From positions 9,471,764 to 9,535,763 of the forward strand of contig NC_033629.1 in NCBI RefSeq assembly GCF_001540865.1: a stretch of 64,000 nucleotides of DNA, written 5' to 3'. Under the pieces are notes generated by a model that had not been told where the DNA came from, made no database searches, and saw only the letters and a program-made list of their open reading frames with translations. This document shows, piece after piece, positions 22,426-33,769 of this stretch. The stretch comes from Ananas comosus (taxonomy: Eukaryota > Streptophyta > Magnoliopsida > Poales > Bromeliaceae). The translations under genes were made by a program, and so were the position numbers. Every line of letters begins with the position of its first letter. The stretch's first letter is position 1.

Positions 22426-24412
22426 GTAGTTAAGGTGGTACCCTAAAGTAGAATAAATTAATGATCTTTCTTTTTCTCTGTTTGTGTAGATTTGATGTAG
22501 CAGGAGGGCAACATCTGCAAATTTAACTTCAGTTAGGCGAAAATGTGAAAACAAAAATTTTAAATTTCTGCTGATTATACCTTGCCCAGTTGGTTTAAGT
22601 GCTTGATGGTTGTTTCATATTGCTAGCTGAGTTTATTTTTTAAAAAATGAACAAAACGGATTGTTTTAATATTTCTTGCAATTTTCTCTTAATTTTTTTA
22701 AAAAAAATTGGAGTCCAACTGTATCTACGGTGCTTCTTGAGCAACGAAACACCCATTTTAGGCCTCATTCGAAATTACAGATAAATTATATTATTAATTT
22801 ATTATTATTATGTAATATTTTGATGTTAATTAATTAATTAGATAAAATAATTTTAATTTAAAATTATAACTCGTATTCACTTTGTTCCAATCTAACTATC
22901 CAAACACTAGTTACTTTATTCCTAAGAATAATCCAATTTTTTTATCCAAACGTAAAATTGGTCTAGTTCCTGCTTATATTATTGTTACCAATAATTTTAG
23001 TTTGTTATAATATTGGTCTTTAAAATTTGACTTTTCTTTCACTTTCTTTTTATTGAGGAAATGATTATATTTTGTTAACTATTCTATTTATTAGAATCGT
23101 CTAAAATTTTGTGATTTACATGTTACCATATAATTATTACAATATAAAAATAATAAATAGTTTATTTTCATAATGAATAATATAAAATATAAATTGTCTT
23201 ACTTTTCATTAATTATTTTTTAATTTGATTTCGTTTTTGATATCTACCTGAACCAAATACTGACGATGAAAATGATTTATTTCGATTCCAATTCAGGTGA
23301 CGAACTAAACTAAATGAGGAAATGGGTCATTTCAATTTTGATTCAAGCTTATTTCTAATCTGATTCTAATTTCAATTATGACTTCGAACCAAACGCACCC
23401 TTAGATTGACGGGTATAAAATTTATATTTAGAATTTGTTTGGTTCAACAATGGAATTAGAATGAATAATGGAATGGAAATATATTAGAATGGTAATTGGA
23501 TTGATCCACTCATCCAAAATGTTTGATTCATTTCTAAATTGAAATTGAAATGGATTATTCCTATTACACTGTTCAGTTCATATAAATTAAAAATAATATA
23601 ATAATATAATATATTAATTTTACTCTTAAATATAAATCTATAAAAAAATATTTTCTAAATTTTATAAAAAATTTAATTCCATTCCCAAATTAAGACCTTT
23701 GTAAAAAAGAAAAAAAAATCAAATTTATTTTAAAGTTTATGTAATAAAAGAGCAAATCTTTATAAAAGAAAAATGCCTATTTTTTTGAATATTATTATAA
23801 TAAAAAATAATATATCATTTTTAACATAAATAACATGTATTTTATAATTATTGATATTAAACTTCAACTAAAAAATCTTATAAAGGCAAAAATTATATAG
23901 ACTAATTGTAAAGAAGAAAACAAANAACAAAAACACGAATTTTTCTCTAAAATCTGTAAGATAACTTTTCCAAAAAAAAATTTACGGACAACCAAATGCA
24001 GGAAAAAAAATTTCACCCAAAATTTTTTTTTTCAGAAGAGTTTTACAGGGATCCGAACAGCCTCTTGGGAAAAACTTCAGATATCATTACTTTGGCAAAG
24101 TAGTTGGGAGATCCATTTCACTTAGGAAAAACTTCAGATATCATTCTATAGTTTACCGTACATTTTTTAACTTTAGTACTTTATAATTTTAACTGTATGA
24201 TACTTAAGTACTCTATGATTTTTATTTTTATTTTTCATTAGGCACTTTGTTATCTTCTTCATTAAAGTGTTATGTACGACGCATCTGACCATCAAAAATG
24301 TCCTATAGTTGATAAATAGTATGAAACTCGTTTGGTTGGGGGATAAAGGAGGGGATAAGGAGTTATCCCTCCCTTATACCCAAACAAAAAAAAGGGGTCC
24401 CACCCTTAACGA
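21557..24412. other. AT-rich intergenic sequence with repeat fragments
   Basis: No gene is visible. A (TA)n tract lies at about 22391-22421. Sequence from about 22420 to 22800 and from about 23400 to 23930 is the downstream part of the duplicated unit, matching about 40280-41250 and 43620-44060. Around 23940-24065 is the right end of a 'ctgtttggatccctgtaaaact' transposon family. Its opposite end is seen at 28850-28960. About 24070-24250 is a fragment of the 'aaacttcaaatatc' MULE family. One undetermined base occurs at 23924. Confidence 0.5.
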
Positions 24413-25219
24413 GTTATTTCAGGATAGCACGTATATTGACTTGCCATAATGCGAAACTATTGGTCCTGTCAAACTTCTGAATCTTGAATTTCGTCGTCAT
24501 CTTAATCCTCAAAGAAAATAGAAAGGCTTTGATACTAGTTTGTTAAAATCGAAACGACGAAAAATAAATACAGAAAATAACTTAATGCAGAAAAAAAAAG
24601 ATAAAAAAAAAAACACACCGACATTTACGTGGTTTGACCAACGGTCTACGTCTACGGACGGAGACGGAGCTAATAATTTATTAATGTCAAAAAAAAATAG
24701 AGTACAAAAAAGATCGCTCAAAGACTAAAACTTAATTAGTTGGATCGAAAACGCCGCAACAAAACAACTCCAAAAAATGGCCTCACTCAATCCGTACGGA
24801 CCAACAAATGTCTTAATTAGTGCATACGGCTCCTCCTGCCGGTTGGCTTAATTAATTAGAGAATGCCTCCAGTTAGAACAAGGCTCTCCCGCAATGAATG
24901 CCCTGCCGGTTCTGCATGACCACCAGCACCAAAAGGACAGTAGGCTTTGGACATGAATTTTGAAAACTTAATTTGGCATGGCTTCTCAGTTTGGTCGCAC
25001 CGGCTTCATTAATTTGGCCGCATATATATAGGATGTTGCTTCAAATTAGAGCCTAATTAGAATTCTAGTCTAATTAGATTTCTAAATATAAATTTAATCT
25101 AATTTAATTTGAAATTAGATTTCGACTCATAATCCATATATACCAAATTATATCAAATCCTAATTAAATTAGGATTTAATTCTAATTTAGATAACGATAA
25201 ATCTAAACCAAATATAACA
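24413..25219 (-). mobile_element. Truncated Ty1/copia element: 5' LTR, primer-binding site and start of gag
   Basis: Read on the minus strand, an LTR of 679 bp runs from 25219 (TGTTATATTTGG) to 24541 (TTTTAACA). A tRNA-iMet-type primer-binding site follows, TAGTATCAAAGCC, with two changes from the usual TGGTATCAGAGCC. A gag start codon lies at 24500 and reads MTTKFKIQKFD then RTNSFALWQVNIRAIL before a stop at about 24413. The KFD.TNSFALWQV motif is the typical beginning of copia gag in plants. Everything beyond the first 28 codons is missing, so this is a relic. Confidence 0.82.
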
Positions 25220-25479
25220 AAAATTTTATTGGTTTTGTATTTTTGCAAAATCGCGCCGATTTTTTAAATTTTGTAGATTTGATTTAGATTTTAATAATAT
25301 GATCAAATTACCCTTATTGCTCTCTTTCCTTTCCTTTTCTCATTCCTCTTATCTCCTTTGACGCTATTGCTGTGGTCACCCCCAAACCTTTCTTTAATAT
25401 AGTAGAAAGAATAGAAATAGATGTTTCTTAGACTTTCTTGAGTTTTGTCATCATTATCATCATCTCCGACATTGGAACG

Positions 25480-26700
25480 TCCTACTTATTGGAAGTGTGA
25501 TTTTCTGTTCTTCATTCACATTTTGATAACTTTCTCTTTAACTTGATGCATAATTACTTCATTGCCAAAAATTTTTTAACTGCATCATTATTGCGAACTT
25601 TCTCGTCGATCTGAGTTATAACTTTTTATTGATCAACATATTTTCACAAATTTGATCTTCTTCATGATTTTGGTTAGATTCTTCTTTCCAAATTTCTTTA
25701 TCTTCACCATTGGGTTGAATTTCTTCTTCTTGAATGTAATTCTATTCCTGCAAATATTCTCCTCTAATTTTTGCTAGCATTCTCCATGCTTTATGTGCTG
25801 TATGAAATATTCTCAACCAATAGCAAATCCACAGCTTAAAAAAAATATATGATAGAACTTTTCTGTCTTCTTTTGAAATTCTTCTTTACCAAATTCTTTT
25901 TCATAATTTCTATTCTCCACTATATCCCACAAATCTTGGGATTCTAAAAAATATCGAATGACCATTTTCATTGTTTGAAGTTCATTCTATCGAACTTTGG
26001 TAAGCCAGGTTGAATAAACCAATCTAAATCCACAACAAAACTTGAAAATCCAAAAATTAAGTTTCAAACATGTAGCTTTTTGATATATTGACCTTCTATC
26101 GAGATATGTCCAAGTTTTCCATACTTTGGCTTGCTTGCCTATCCCTCCAAGCCATCTGATCAAGTCTTCATTGATCTCTTCACGAGCTCTCCTTGCTCTC
26201 TTTTTCTCAAGAGTCACAACCACCTTCTCTTGTGTGTTGTGTGGAGGCCAACTTCTTCGAAGTGATTCCTTGCTTTGGTTTTACCTGAACGTCATCTTCG
26301 TCGATTTGCTACAAGTGGCTTGATTTTGACATAGTAATCTGGTATATTGGTTCTGTATTCTTTCCAAATTTGATGCTGTTTGGCTTAAAAGTCGTTTGTT
26401 ACTTTTTGGCTCTAATATCAATTTTTGGAAACGTGATTTTCTTTTCATCATCCACATTCTGATATATAAAAATTTCTTCAGTAACATTCGGAAAAAGTCA
26501 ACTTCCTCTTTGATTTGATGTGTAATTACTTCATCGACGGAAAATTCTTTAACTACATCATTATTGTGAACTTTCTCATCGATTTGACTTGTACCTTTTT
26601 GCTGATCAACATATTCTTCACGAATATGATCTTCTTCATAATTTTGATTAAATTCTTCTTTCCAAATTTCTTTATCTTCGCCATTGGGTTGAATTTCAAA
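25480..26700 (-). pseudogene. Decayed copia gag-like sequence with a repeated acidic segment
   Basis: On the minus strand the segment near 25945-25900 reads SQDLWDIVENRNYEKEF, a motif of plant copia gag (UBN2/DUF4219 region). It is surrounded by stops and frame changes. A segment reading IQPNGEDKEIWKEE occurs twice, near 26690-26650 and near 25725-25685; each is followed by similar sequence for about 250 bp, so about 1 kb separates two diverged direct repeats. No intact frame remains. It is probably unrelated to the LTR at 24541-25219, because the gag order does not fit. Confidence 0.5.
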
Positions 26701-27033
26701 CGTTGGAAAATTTTAAAGATAAAGAAAGAAAATAGCAAACGAAAATATAAAATTAAAAATGTAAAGTTTTGGTACGATGCAAGGTGCACACATTGAAACC
26801 AGTGAATCTAAAATATCAAATCCAAATATTTGCAGGAACCTGCAGATCCCTAAGGTTGATGTGGATAATCATGACTATAGGTGGCAAAGATTTCGTGCAT
26901 GGCAATATCATTGGACAGGCGTCATGCTGCACAACTCGAACATGAAGACAACTACAGTGTCAGAGATTGCAAAATCAAAGTGCGCGTTTCACGAAATTTA
27001 CGGTTTGAAAATAAAGTTTGGATTAAGGGAGGA

Positions 27034-27377
27034 TGTTAGAATAATAATCCAAACTTAATCTATTAGTTAGAGATAGGGTGTACCCAAATTATACATTGAT
27101 TATATTTAAAAGTTTATGTACTTAGAGTAGAATTTGTAATTATCTAAAATGAAAGTTAGATTTATCATCTGTTATGACTTGATATCTATATATAGTTAGG
27201 CATGGATTAATTAAGATGAATAAGCCACAGTAGACATGACTGCATAAAGACGAGTGTGTCGCCCATCGTGTAATCAAATGCTTTTTATTAATAAAGTATT
27301 AGTTTAGTTTTCTTTTTCCTCCCCCAATATCTTTTCTCTATATTATATTTTGTTCTATTTTACATCTTGGGTTAACA
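27034..27377 (+). mobile_element. Copia-type LTR (344 bp) with polypurine tract upstream
   Basis: The LTR starts TGTTAGAATAAT and ends GGGTTAACA, so the TGTTA/TAACA ends are inverted. A purine run AAGGGAGGA (27025-27033) touches the start, as the polypurine tract does at a 3' LTR. Just downstream are degenerate primer-binding-like sequences ('atcggtattagca' at 27378 and 'aattggtatcaga' at 27408), as expected after a 5' LTR. Sequence before it (26777-27033) is a short open stretch without a recognised domain, probably the end of the element interior. Confidence 0.65.
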
Positions 27378-27408
27378 ATCGGTATTAGCATAAGTGCTAG
27401 TTTCAACA

Positions 27409-28977
27409 ATTGGTATCAGAAAAAATCACGCTTCCAACACTACTCTAATATAAGCCAATATAAGATTTATTTCTGCAATTTTTATATTATACATTATTTC
27501 TACAAATATTAATTTCTACTCCTTCAGTTGCCGTATCTTTTTCATAAATTTCTGAGAAAATGTCCGTGGAAAAGACATCCCCCACAATGATTGTACTATT
27601 TTTGTTGGTTTAGCATTATGATGAATGTACATTTTGCTATACCTTTTATTTGTTCTATATACTCTCATACCTGATTAGTTGTGGACTCTAGGTTTGTTGT
27701 ATGCTACGGGTGTGCGGGGTGTTTCTCGTGTATTCGGTGGGTTTGATTATGCGCTTGGAGGCTTCTGCTGTAATTTTGGGGCATGAGAAGTGATCATTAC
27801 CCTCCTCCTACTTCTCTGTCTTTATTCCGGCGAAGCTCCGAGCAGTGCTGAATATTGATTTTTTTGGTTGTTTTAAAAAAAAAATTTGTGCTGAATCTAT
27901 AAAAACAAAAAAAAATAGTCTATTTTTGCAAATCCGTAAAACAAAGTGAATTTTTTATGCAAAATGGCTATTTTATATTTATTCCAAAATTTAAATTAAA
28001 CATAAAAGACAAATAAAGTTATGAATCTCCTAAATTTAGGATTATATTACATAGATTTTATATATCCAAATATTTATGATTTTTATGTGATTAATTTTTT
28101 GTAAAATGATACGTAACATTAGCCTCCATAAAAAATGTATTATAATAATTTTATCAATATGTGCTGCGAGTCGATTTTCTTGACTGTTGACTCGGTCAAA
28201 CGTACTCCCTCGGGAAACATGCGAGGAGTACAGGGCTACTGATAATGACCCTCAAAATTTGCATCTGCAAACGAATCAAGCGATTCGGCTGATGAGGAAT
28301 CGAATCAACTAAGTTCAAAGACTACATAGTGAATTCGGTTTGGTTGAAGAGTCGAATGATACTTATATATATTGCCGAAATGGAGAAAATGTGGATAGAA
28401 AGAGGTACGCCGCTGTGGCGCTTGGTCTTACAAGAATTACTAACTTAAAACTACTCATAGAAAAGCAGAAAATGCGAAGAAAATGAGAAATTACAAGTAG
28501 ACTACTAGAAAGCGAAAAATGTAGAAAATTAAGTTGGTCTTCTTGTTCTGGGGAAAAGACCTCTCTTATAGTCGTCTCTTATCTATTTATAATTTTGCCT
28601 GTTGTTATTAAGTTTTTCCCTATGATTGGCCACATTCCTTTTTGTAAGCCACTATCGGCCGATCCTAACCACATAAGTCTTAACTGCTTTTTGATTTTAT
28701 GTGCATTCTTCTTTGCTTCAGGCACACCACATGTCACCTATTCCTAGTTTCAAGAGCGACTCTCGCGGTATATCCTGGTTCACCATGTGCCGCAATTTTA
28801 TCGTGCCAACAATATAGTTGGATGATTTCTGAATTAAGGGGCTGTTTGGATCCCTGTAAAACTTTTCTGAATTGAGGGGCTGTTTGGATGATTTTTGTAA
28901 ATTTTTTTTCCTACATTTGGTTGTCCGTAAAATTTTTTTTGAAAAAGTTATTTTACAGATTTTGGAAAAAAATATGC
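27409..28977. other. Intergenic sequence without recognisable gene
   Basis: AT-rich with a less biased block at about 28170-28840 that I cannot assign. From 28850 the sequence 'gctgtttggatccctgtaaaactt' begins the left end of a transposon family whose right end lies near 24060 in the opposite sense. A second partial copy of that end starts about 28878. Confidence 0.4.
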
Positions 28978-29016
28978 GTTTTCGTTTTCCGCGTGCCGTC
29001 CGCGGAAAACGAAAAC
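28978..29016. repeat. Perfect 16-bp inverted repeat with 7-bp loop
   Basis: GTTTTCGTTTTCCGCG at 28978-28993 pairs perfectly with 29001-29016 around the loop TGCCGTC. It lies in the transposon-end-like sequence 28850-29093, just before the solo LTR. It could be a terminator-like hairpin of the element or the collapsed centre of a fold-back transposon. Confidence 0.85.
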
Positions 29017-29262
29017 AAGGAGGGAGATGGCACGGCGTTGGGGAGCGGATGGGTCAGCAGACACGCGCGCTTCGGCCTCGTGGACCGCATGAGAGGGATG
29101 TAGTAACCCTGCAATATAGTAGTTGAGGCTTGTCGACAGCTCTGGTGAGTGTCGGGACAAGCCCGGATCGCGTTGGCGCGAAATGGACGCCAAACGGACT
29201 CTGTGGGAACGCGAGCGCAGCTGGTATCATGAAAATCCGCGAAATAGTAGATTTTCTGCCAC

Positions 29263-29361
29263 TTGTACCGGTACAAATTTTGGAATGTACCGGTATAATT
29301 GCTACGCAGACTGCTCTCGGGTTGCCCATTTGTACCGGTACAAACGTGCGTGTATCGGTAC
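29263..29361. repeat. Palindromic TTTGTACCGGTACAAA motif cluster in the LTR
   Basis: A perfect 14-bp palindrome TTGTACCGGTACAA lies at 29263-29276. A half-degenerate GTACCGGTAT follows at 29287-29296, a perfect 16-bp palindrome TTTGTACCGGTACAAA at 29329-29344, and GTATCGGTAC at 29352-29361. The related LTR at the window start has GTACCGGTAC at 249-258 and 332-341 plus variants. Position in the 5' third of the LTR suggests a U3 regulatory repeat, by inference. Confidence 0.7.
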
Positions 29362-31605
29362 ACTTTGGTAGGTGAGAGGGTAATTCAGTCTTTTTCACCT
29401 CGGTTGTATTGCCATCCCTTCTCCCTCTCTATGTAGGATTGAGAGAACAGAGAGGAGAGGATTTTTACTCTCTCTCTCTCTCTTCTCCTTGTGCTGGACG
29501 TGGGTAGGGGAGGAGCTTGGGTGGAGTTCGGGTGTCGTCGACGTCGCGCCGCGGTGCCGTTCGAGTGTGTATTCGTCGTCATGGTGCTGCGAGGAGGCTG
29601 GATGAGCGTGGATTTTCGCCGTCGTCGACGTTTTGCCGGTTCTAGAGGGGTTTTCGAGGTGAGTGATCCATCGAAATCACTTTATTTACTTCAAGCTCCA
29701 TCAATTTCGAGCTAGGGTGCTGTTCCTGTAGAATTCCAGCGTCGACTGTCGGCGTTTCGGCTCGTGTGCGACGTAGGAGCATCGGATTTCTACGAAACTT
29801 GGTTTGTTGGATTCTAGACTTCGAGAGGAATCCACGAAGCCCAAGATTGCTGAATTTGGTAAATGTTAGCTTGGTCGAACTCCTACTCTTCTCTGCTGCT
29901 GTTGCTTGGACAGAATCTCGAGCTTTGAGTCTTCTTTTATGCTAACTTTGGAGGAATTGGAATGTTTACACCAGGGATGCATACTCCAACCTAGATTACT
30001 AGATTTGGAACCTTGCTTCACTAGGATTGAGGTTTGGAAGGTGAAGTTTCGCTTTGTAATTAAGGATTTTTAGCTTAAGTGTTGATTTTGGGAGGCTATA
30101 ATGCAAGTTTAGTGTTATTGTGTTTCAGATCATTAGAGATGTGCGGTTGTTGGTTTAGAGTGGACTCGATTGAGTTTCCTGGTGGTTCGACTTCCTCGCT
30201 GTCAGCGTTTAGCTTGAGAGGTGGGTTTATCATCGGATTCTTACTCCTAGAGTCCCGTTGGTCGACATGTATAATTAGTGTGTATATGTTACTATTGTTT
30301 TAGCTTAGATTCATAATTATGCATGTTTTAGACATATGAACTGAATTTGGAGCATGATATTAATTGTTAATAATTATACATGTTGGACTTAGATTTGACA
30401 TAGGAGAAAAATCAGCGTTCGGGACCTGTCATATGTCTAAACTACCTGAGTTAGCTCTAGGAGCCGTTGTATTTTTGTATCACCGCAGTATCCTTGTGGT
30501 GAGTACCCCAGGTAGTTCAGATTACTGTTACGCTCGTGCTGGGATGCGAGCCTTTTTTTTTTTTTTTTTTGAGAGATAAGTAGCACACTACCCGCTTCGT
30601 TTATTTCATTTAGAAATAAACTTAGCTGAAAATGTGAATCAACTAGGATTCGAACTTGAGTCTCGGGTACCAACCACCAAGCCCTTTGCCACTTGCTTAC
30701 AGTAGTGTTTACTTTGTTCCGGACTAGTGGGTGCCGTAGTAGTTGACGGGGGACCCAGATTTGTCGTTTTGATATCAGATTGTGCCGAGGGCACGTGACT
30801 AGTTGATTGGTAGTCCAGTTGGACCTGTTTTCTTGACTTTAGCCTGTAAGAGCCTGATTGAGCTCGGTAGAGATACGTTTGCATACTCGGTTGGGTCGCG
30901 CCCACGAGTGCCGCTTCGGAGTTAGGCTTTGTGCGTTCGCGTTGGTGTCGTTACGTCCTATTTGGACTTGCTCTCCACGGACTACTTAGTGGTAGAGGTA
31001 GCTTAGCTTGGGCAGGCGGGACGGGTGTGTTCACAGTCCCTAGTGAGATTGGGTCTGGATTTACAGTTTCTGCAGAGGATAGTGTAGGGACATTTTAGCT
31101 GTAGATTTATTCCAGCTCGTATTTCTATTCTTTACTCTCTTCTGTAGACTTAGTGGGTGAACCGATGATGTTGCGGGCGGCACCCACTGAGGACTACTTG
31201 TTTTCATAGTAGTTCTCAAGCCCAGTTGTTTCTTTTCGTTTTGTAGAGCCTTCGGTGCCGGCTGCTGCATCCTCTGAGGTTGATCGTGGCAAGGGCGTCG
31301 CGAGTTAGAGCCCTACTAGACAAGCCAGAGCTAGTGGAGTACCAGTTACAGGTAGTTGTAGTTTTTGAGTTCTTATACATACTGTTATTACTATTTCTCG
31401 CGAGGCGAGCTTTTGTGTACAGATGTTGTATGTATAGTGAACTTTTATTTGCTACCAGGTTATGTTTTGTTCCTTACAGCTTTATACTACTGGTTGTAGT
31501 ATTGTATTTTTACAGGTACAGCTATCGCTTCGTATACAGGAAAAATTTCTTTGTATACGGCGGATTTGTCAGCGTGCCCGAGGAACGTGATATCCGGGGC
31601 GTGAC

Positions 31606-32085
31606 TAGAGATGTCAACGGGTCGGATTCGGGGCGGGTTTTTAAAAACCCGAACCCGAACCCGACTCCAAACCCGAGACCTGAACCCGAACCCGACGGAT
31701 TTTAAAAATCCATATCTAAACCCGAACCCGACCAAAAATCCGAAACCCGAACCTGAACCCGAACCCGAAAATTTGAACCTGAAACAATTATTTCTTTTTT
31801 CAATATTTCAAAATATATTATATTAAATCTAAATTTTTAAAATACAAATTTAAATATAACATCAAATTTTTATATATATATTATATATAATACAAAATAA
31901 ATTCGGGTTCGGGTTCGCGGTTCGGATCGGGTACAATCAAAATCCATATCCGAATCCATATCCGTTTGGTTTCTATTTTGTATATCCATATCCAAATCCA
32001 TATCCATATCCATCGGTATAATCCGTTTCATTCGGGTTCGGGTTCGGATAAAATTTCGTGGTATCTATACCCATTGACATCCCTA
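31606..32085. mobile_element. hAT-like MITE nested in the solo LTR
   Basis: An 8-bp duplication GGCGTGAC lies at 31598-31605 and 32086-32093. The ends are TAGAGATGTCAACGGGT and, as reverse complement of the right end, TAGGGATGTCAATGGGT. Interior is rich in repeats of 'aacccgaacccga' and, near the right end, 'catatccatatcc', giving spurious Pro/Asn-rich frames. A fragment of the same family sits at about 37290-37385. Confidence 0.9.
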
Positions 32086-32137
32086 GGCGTGACAAGGGAG
32101 GTCCACGTTGGACCTCTCTCTCATTATATATATATAT

Positions 32138-32147
<10 letters not shown>

Positions 32148-32206
<59 letters not shown>

Positions 32207-32750
32207 AGAGAGTGGGCTGGTATGCTTCTGGAAGCTTGGAGCCTTTCGTGCTTCCAAGTTGTTTTCGATGTTCAGACTTTCGAATCGACGATCGCTCCGT
32301 TAGTTGATCTAGAGTATTGAAGTACCTAGAAAGTAAATTTTGTGATTTTTCGATATCATTTGCTAGTGATCGAAGGACTCAAAATCAATAATTTTAATGG
32401 CCGTGGTGAGCTTTGCAAGTTTAACGGTGTGAGAATATCCAAATCACATGAAATTTTGATAGAAAATTCTTTATACCATATAAAACAGATCAATAATTTT
32501 GATCTAAAATTTTAATGTCATATCATCATATTTTGTAAGATTTTTATTTTCAGCCTGTGATTTTAAGCCACTTCGATCACTAGGCAAATGATATCGAAAA
32601 ATCGCAAAATTTATTTTCTAGATACTTCAAATACTCTAGATCAAGTCTAACGGACCGATGATCGTCGATTCGAAAGTCCGATCATCAAAACAACCTGGAA
32701 GCGGAGCGCTTCGTGCTTCTAGAAGCACACCAGACGCACTTATAATATAT
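32148..32750. mobile_element. Large fold-back element bounded by (TA)n/(GA)n
   Basis: Left arm from about 32210 ('gcttctggaagcttggagcc...tcgaatcgacgatc..tgatctagagtatt') and right arm to about 32740 are imperfect inverted repeats of roughly 200 bp around a spacer of AT-rich sequence. The left side is preceded by (TA)n and (GA)n, 32127-32208; the right is followed by (TA)n at 32746. A sister copy lies at 62720-63245, also between (TA)n tracts. The (TA)n edges fit insertion into, or creation of, TA microsatellites, as in Micron-type elements. Confidence 0.7.
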
Positions 32751-32755
32751 ATATA

Positions 32756-32944
32756 TAGTCCGACTACTATGCTATTAATAGCACGAAGCAATTAGTGCTA
32801 CCAAGTTTTCCGCCGTTAGATCTACCCTTTCGATCATTTTCATCCGTTAGATCATACTATTCAACCAACCAACCACTCAACCCTAGGGGCCCACATCATC
32901 CTAACCGCACATCTCTTAATCCAATGGCCAAAAACTTGATAGCA

Positions 32945-32947
<3 letters not shown>
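32756..32947. mobile_element. Short (TA)n-bounded element related to the fold-back family
   Basis: The start, 'tagtccgactactatgctat', resembles the start of the 62.7-kb fold-back ('gaggctactatgctat'). The end, 'cttgatagcaccatatata', is its rough inverse (tgctat/atagca). Both sides abut (TA)n; the right tract (about 32948-33014) is long. About 190 bp with no coding capacity. Confidence 0.5.
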
Positions 32948-33017
<70 letters not shown>

Positions 33018-33420
33018 TTTAGTTATAAATATATATTTATTTATTATATTATTTATTTATTTTTATATAGAAATATTATTATATAATATTTTATTTATAA
33101 ATTTGTAATTATTTATTAATATTTTTAAATATATAACTCTTATATATTATGTATTTTATTTATTATAATTTTGTATATATTTAATCTATATATAAAACTT
33201 ATAATAATATATATATAGTATATTAATTGTTATATAATAATAATATATATAATAAAAAATATATTAAATAGGTTTTCTTTTCCTTTCAACCAAACAATTA
33301 TTATGAAAAACTAATTTTCTTTTCCTAGGAACCAAACACTAAGTGACGTAAAACTTTTTTTCCACCGAAAATTTTTTTTCACTGAAATTTTTTTTCATAG
33401 TTTTACGTCAAACCAAACAC
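32948..33420. repeat. (TA)n microsatellite and AT-rich sequence
   Basis: A (TA)n tract of about 65 bp, interrupted once, is followed by nearly pure A/T to about 33265. Then comes a transposon-end-like stretch with 'aaccaaaca' motifs (33290-33422). No gene. Confidence 0.7.
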
Positions 33421-33593
33421 ACCCGGAGCCAAATACTAAAATGACACAGTCATATGTATTCTAAAATATGCATAAAATTAAAATTCTTACACGACAGAAA
33501 TTTTACCATGAAAATAAATTTTCGAAAATGAAAATTTTAATCTCGTAAATCAAACAGGTCATTAACCCAACAGATTAGGTCCGGCGTATGGAG

Positions 33594-33670
33594 CATTCGG
33601 ATAGACCAGGTGCAGGAAAATGATTCCCAAATACCCAATCCAGCGGGGCCGAAGTGCCGCGAAATATTTT
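33594..33670 (+). promoter_or_regulatory. Conserved upstream block of monooxygenase copy 2
   Basis: Matches 6345-6430 ahead of copy 1 ('ggatagaccaggtgcaggaa', 'tcccaaa.acccaatcca', 'agtgccgcgaaa'). It lies 240-320 bp before the start codon. Probably proximal promoter or transcription start region; no clear TATA box. Confidence 0.35.
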
Positions 33671-33769
33671 AAACAAGTGTCCAAGTTGAAGTGTCCGATC
33701 GAGCTGTGAAGTTTGTGTCGCATACGCAAGCCATTCTCCAACTCTTGCTCCGTTCCAGTTTCCCCCTCT

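Larger units (their letters stand above)
6200..23930. repeat. Tandem segmental duplication, left unit (monooxygenase copy 1)
   Basis: The unit is collinear with about 33420-44060: promoter, five exons, four introns, 3' flank and downstream AT-rich sequence all follow in the same order. Shared downstream landmarks include the 'gttaaggtggtacc' stretch (22426 and 40282) and the 'tggtaattggattga' stretch (23492 and 43650). The left unit is longer, mainly because of a 7,976-bp Harbinger insertion, a 697-bp MULE insertion and a 721-bp TRIM. Edges are approximate. Confidence 0.8.
29099..32094 (+). mobile_element. Solo LTR (~2.5 kb) with 5-bp TSD, interrupted by a hAT-like element
   Basis: It starts TGTAGTAACCC and ends GGGCGTGACA. 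A perfect 5-bp duplication AGGGA flanks it (29094-29098 and 32095-32099), so an intact element was reduced to one LTR by recombination. Removing the nested insertion at 31606-32085 and its duplication leaves 2,508 bp. Collinear with the LTR at 1-1928 but clearly diverged. Notable content: TTGTACCGGTACAA-type palindromes at 29263-29361 and a run of T/A at 30551-30568. Open stretches inside are not genes. Confidence 0.88.

Noticed and set aside
31280..31826. Open frames in the solo LTR with Asn-Pro repeats
   Set aside because: They run from LTR sequence into the nested hAT-like MITE and reflect 'aacccgaacccga' repeats.
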